Source: Bacteroidota bacterium (lineage in GTDB: Bacteria > Bacteroidota > Bacteroidia > Flavobacteriales > Flavobacteriaceae). From it: a DNA stretch of 6,318 nucleotides. Under the pieces are notes generated by a model. It was not told the origin of the DNA, searched no databases, and worked only from the letters and a program-made list of their open reading frames with translations. The translations under genes and the position numbers were made by a program. Below are positions 6,306 through 6,318 of the stretch, one piece after another (positions within the stretch are counted from its first letter, which is position 1; each line of letters begins with the position of its first letter). The DNA is taken from positions 1 to 6,318 of the forward strand of contig JAJYSO010000112.1 in assembly GCA_021793535.1 (NCBI GenBank). Reading direction: 5' to 3'.

Positions 6306-6318
6306 AATTTTTTTAATA

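Noticed and set aside
1..6318. Mobile element, CRISPR array, defence system, tRNA or riboswitch
   Set aside because: Every sizeable frame is explained by housekeeping families, no transposase or terminal repeats were seen, and no regularly spaced repeats occur apart from the short MraZ-type boxes.

Overview
The window looks like an ordinary chromosomal segment from a member of the Bacteroidota, most likely class Flavobacteriia. Three things support this. The protein variants are of the flavobacterial kind: a long α2-type glycyl-tRNA synthetase, a divergent AnmK, and an OmpA-like protein with a coiled-coil lead-in. Convincing Shine-Dalgarno sequences are absent before the starts. Several intergenic regions carry the Bacteroidota promoter signature (TAnnTTTG at about -7, with TTTG or a near match about 17 bases upstream). 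No mobile element, tRNA, rRNA, CRISPR array or plasmid function is visible.

Layout, left to right. (1) The 3' part of an OmpA/MotB-like cell-envelope gene (+), closed by a strong intrinsic terminator. (2) A complete glycyl-tRNA synthetase gene (+) starting just 15 bases after the terminator stem. (3) anmK (-), peptidoglycan recycling, convergent with and overlapping the synthetase gene by 26 bases. (4) A short divergent intergenic region (60 bases) with a perfect 11-bp inverted repeat lying on the promoter and start codon of (5) a short-chain acyl-CoA dehydrogenase gene (+). (6) The ribosome-assembly GTPase yihA/ysxC (-), convergent with the dehydrogenase. (7) An alpha/beta hydrolase gene (-), upstream of yihA and very probably in one transcript with it. 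(8) A 314-base AT-rich region to the right edge, holding the hydrolase promoter and, at its far end, three GTGG(T/G) repeats at an exact 10-base period. These match the known pattern of MraZ operators, so the division/cell-wall (dcw) cluster, beginning with mraZ on the + strand, probably starts just past the edge.

Functionally this is housekeeping: envelope anchoring, translation, muropeptide recycling, acyl-CoA oxidation and ribosome biogenesis next to the cell-division cluster. I did not find a novel system. The two signals most worth a second look are regulatory: the inverted repeat between anmK and the acyl-CoA dehydrogenase gene, and the MraZ-type repeats at the right end.
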